Origin: Alistipes sp.
GTDB lineage: Bacteria > Bacteroidota > Bacteroidia > Bacteroidales > Rikenellaceae
Assembly: GCA_017559685.1 (NCBI GenBank)
Contig: JAFYQY010000067.1
Location: 1-6,651, forward strand
Direction of reading: 5' to 3'
DNA length: 6,651 nucleotides
Within the stretch, counting starts at the first letter, position 1. Each line of letters opens with the position of its first letter. A program made the translations under genes and the position numbers. The notes under the pieces are model-generated. The model was not told where the DNA came from, ran no database searches, and worked only from the letters and a program-made list of their open reading frames with translations. This document shows, in pieces, positions 5,787 through 6,651 of the stretch.

Positions 5787-5910
5787 TATAAATTGCATAA
5801 TAAGTGGGTTTTCAAGGCTTGCGCAGTCCTGCAAAGCGGAGCATACTTAGTGTATGTGAGCATTTGCAGAGCAAGCGTAACGCAGAAAACACCTTATTAG
5901 GCAGTTTTAT
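5784..5910. mobile_element. Candidate MITE/REP-like palindromic element beside the glp stop codon
   Basis: An imperfect inverted repeat spans 5794-5903. The outer arms of 19-20 nt (5794-5813 and 5885-5903) differ by two mismatches and one extra base. Inside them are nested complementary segments: GCTTGC (5817-5822) with GCAAGC (5871-5876), CTGCAAA (5829-5835) with TTTGCAG (5863-5869), and CATAC (5842-5846) with GTATG (5852-5856). The six bases TTTTAT occur just outside at both ends (5784-5789 and 5905-5910) and could be a target duplication; the right copy contains the glp stop codon. It has no coding capacity. The alternative is a structured 3' untranslated region of the glp transcript. A six-base A/T-rich match may be chance. 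Confidence 0.5.
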
Positions 5911-6651
5911 GCTACGTAGTAGTGTGATGCAAGCTCTGTAAACGAAGCAACCTGCTCGTCGATCCAAGCCTGGTCACGACCGAGCTCCTCAGCCAAAATC
6001 TGAGCTACACGTGGAGCAGCCTTCTGTGCCTCACGAGCGTCTACAAAGAGGAGACGAACACGACGTGCCAATACATCATCAACAGTGAGAGCCATCTCGT
6101 GACGGATTGCCCAAAGCACCTCAGCAACAGTGTAGTCGTGCTTCTCCGAGAGCTTCTCGCCGAGTGCAGGATTCTCCTGAATCATAGCGAGGATTGCAGG
6201 CTCGTCAGCACCGTAAACATACATATGGTCTGCCAAGTTTGGATTTGGACGCCAACCGTGAATCTTCAATCGCTTGGTTGCGCACTTACGCTTCTCAACC
6301 TTGCCCATCTTGATAGCCTTGTCGATAGTATCCTCCGCCATCTTACGGTACGAAGTCCACTTACCACCTGTGATTGTAATGAGGTCGTTATCCGAAACTA
6401 CAACCTTGTGCGAACGAGATACCTCCTTCGACTTCTTACCCTCCTTCTTAGGCGCTGCGAGTGGTCGCTGACCTGCAAATACCGATACGATGTCGGCACG
6501 AGTAGGAGCTGGAGTCATATAGTGGCTCGCAGTCTCGAGGATAAAGTCGATCTCCTCATCGAGTGGACGTGGCTCGCTCTCGGCTGTTGGACGCTGGATG
6601 TCGGTAGTACCAACAACCACCTTGTCGTGCCAAGGCACTGCGAACAATACA
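5907..6651 (-). CDS. glpD: FAD-dependent glycerol-3-phosphate dehydrogenase, C-terminal half (cut by window edge)
   Basis: This membrane-associated enzyme oxidises sn-glycerol 3-phosphate to dihydroxyacetone phosphate with FAD and passes electrons to quinone. The visible 247 residues begin VLFAVPWHDKVVVGTTD in the middle of the catalytic domain; the family is usually 500-560 residues, so the N-terminal FAD-binding GxGxxG part lies to the right. GTTD (14-17), FAGQRPL (58-64, with the Arg expected in the substrate pocket) and TGGKWTSYRKMAE (93-105) are family signatures. The C-terminal DAO_C helical domain (about 125-240) includes EVLWAIRHEMALTVDDVLARRVRLLF. The protein ends soon after (ASHYYVA), without the iron-sulfur-type extension of anaerobic GlpA, so a GlpD-like single-subunit form is favoured. 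Codon use and signatures look intact. It converges on the DUF3575-like gene and is the last gene of its unit. Confidence 0.93.
   Translation of the reverse strand, partial: VLFAVPWHDKVVVGTTDIQRPTAESEPRPLDEEIDFILETASHYMTPAPTRADIVSVFAGQRPLAAPKKEGKKSKEVSRSHKVVVSDNDLITITGGKWTSYRKMAEDTIDKAIKMGKVEKRKCATKRLKIHGWRPNPNLADHMYVYGADEPAILAMIQENPALGEKLSEKHDYTVAEVLWAIRHEMALTVDDVLARRVRLLFVDAREAQKAAPRVAQILAEELGRDQAWIDEQVASFTELASHYYVA

Overview
The window looks like ordinary chromosome from a member of the Bacteroidota, probably the order Bacteroidales. The evidence is the phylum-type promoter motif TAnnTTTG at three gene starts, A-rich leaders instead of strong Shine-Dalgarno sequences, and gene families typical of the phylum: a DUF3127 protein, a DUF3575-like outer-membrane protein and a MetallophosN/C-type phosphoesterase. 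Genus cannot be fixed from the sequence; an Alistipes-like organism is only a guess. No CRISPR array, tRNA, rRNA, phage gene or transposase was seen.

Layout. (1) Minus strand, 1-410: rpmI (L35) followed by the first 35 codons of rplT (L20), which runs off the left edge. The 109-nt spacer between them holds a nested hairpin that could be an L20 autoregulatory leader. infC, the usual gene before rpmI, is absent; a divergent promoter region (411-615) is there instead. (2) Plus strand, 616-4892: an apparent three-gene operon of a Na+/Ca2+-type cation antiporter, a DUF3127 protein with an SSB-like acidic C-terminal tip, and a 952-residue exported protein joining a Cys-laddered beta-helix-like repeat domain to a calcineurin-type phosphoesterase. 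It has one recognisable promoter at the front and a hairpin terminator at the end. (3) Plus strand, 4983-5669: a 228-residue exported barrel-like protein whose promoter overlaps the preceding terminator. (4) 5670-5906: a non-coding convergent junction holding a heptanucleotide tandem repeat, a perfect 19-bp bidirectional terminator hairpin and a roughly 110-bp imperfect inverted repeat that looks like a small non-autonomous element. (5) Minus strand, 5907-6651: the C-terminal half of an FAD-dependent glycerol-3-phosphate dehydrogenase, running off the right edge.

Functionally the genes do not form one pathway: translation (L35/L20), inner-membrane cation exchange, a possible DNA-linked OB-fold protein, cell-envelope phosphoester hydrolysis, an envelope barrel and glycerol-3-phosphate oxidation. 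I see no convincing new multi-gene system. The points most worth a second look are the rplT leader structure, the SSB-like tail of the DUF3127 protein, the beta-helix/phosphoesterase fusion with its cysteine ladder, and the small repeat element inserted next to the glp stop codon.
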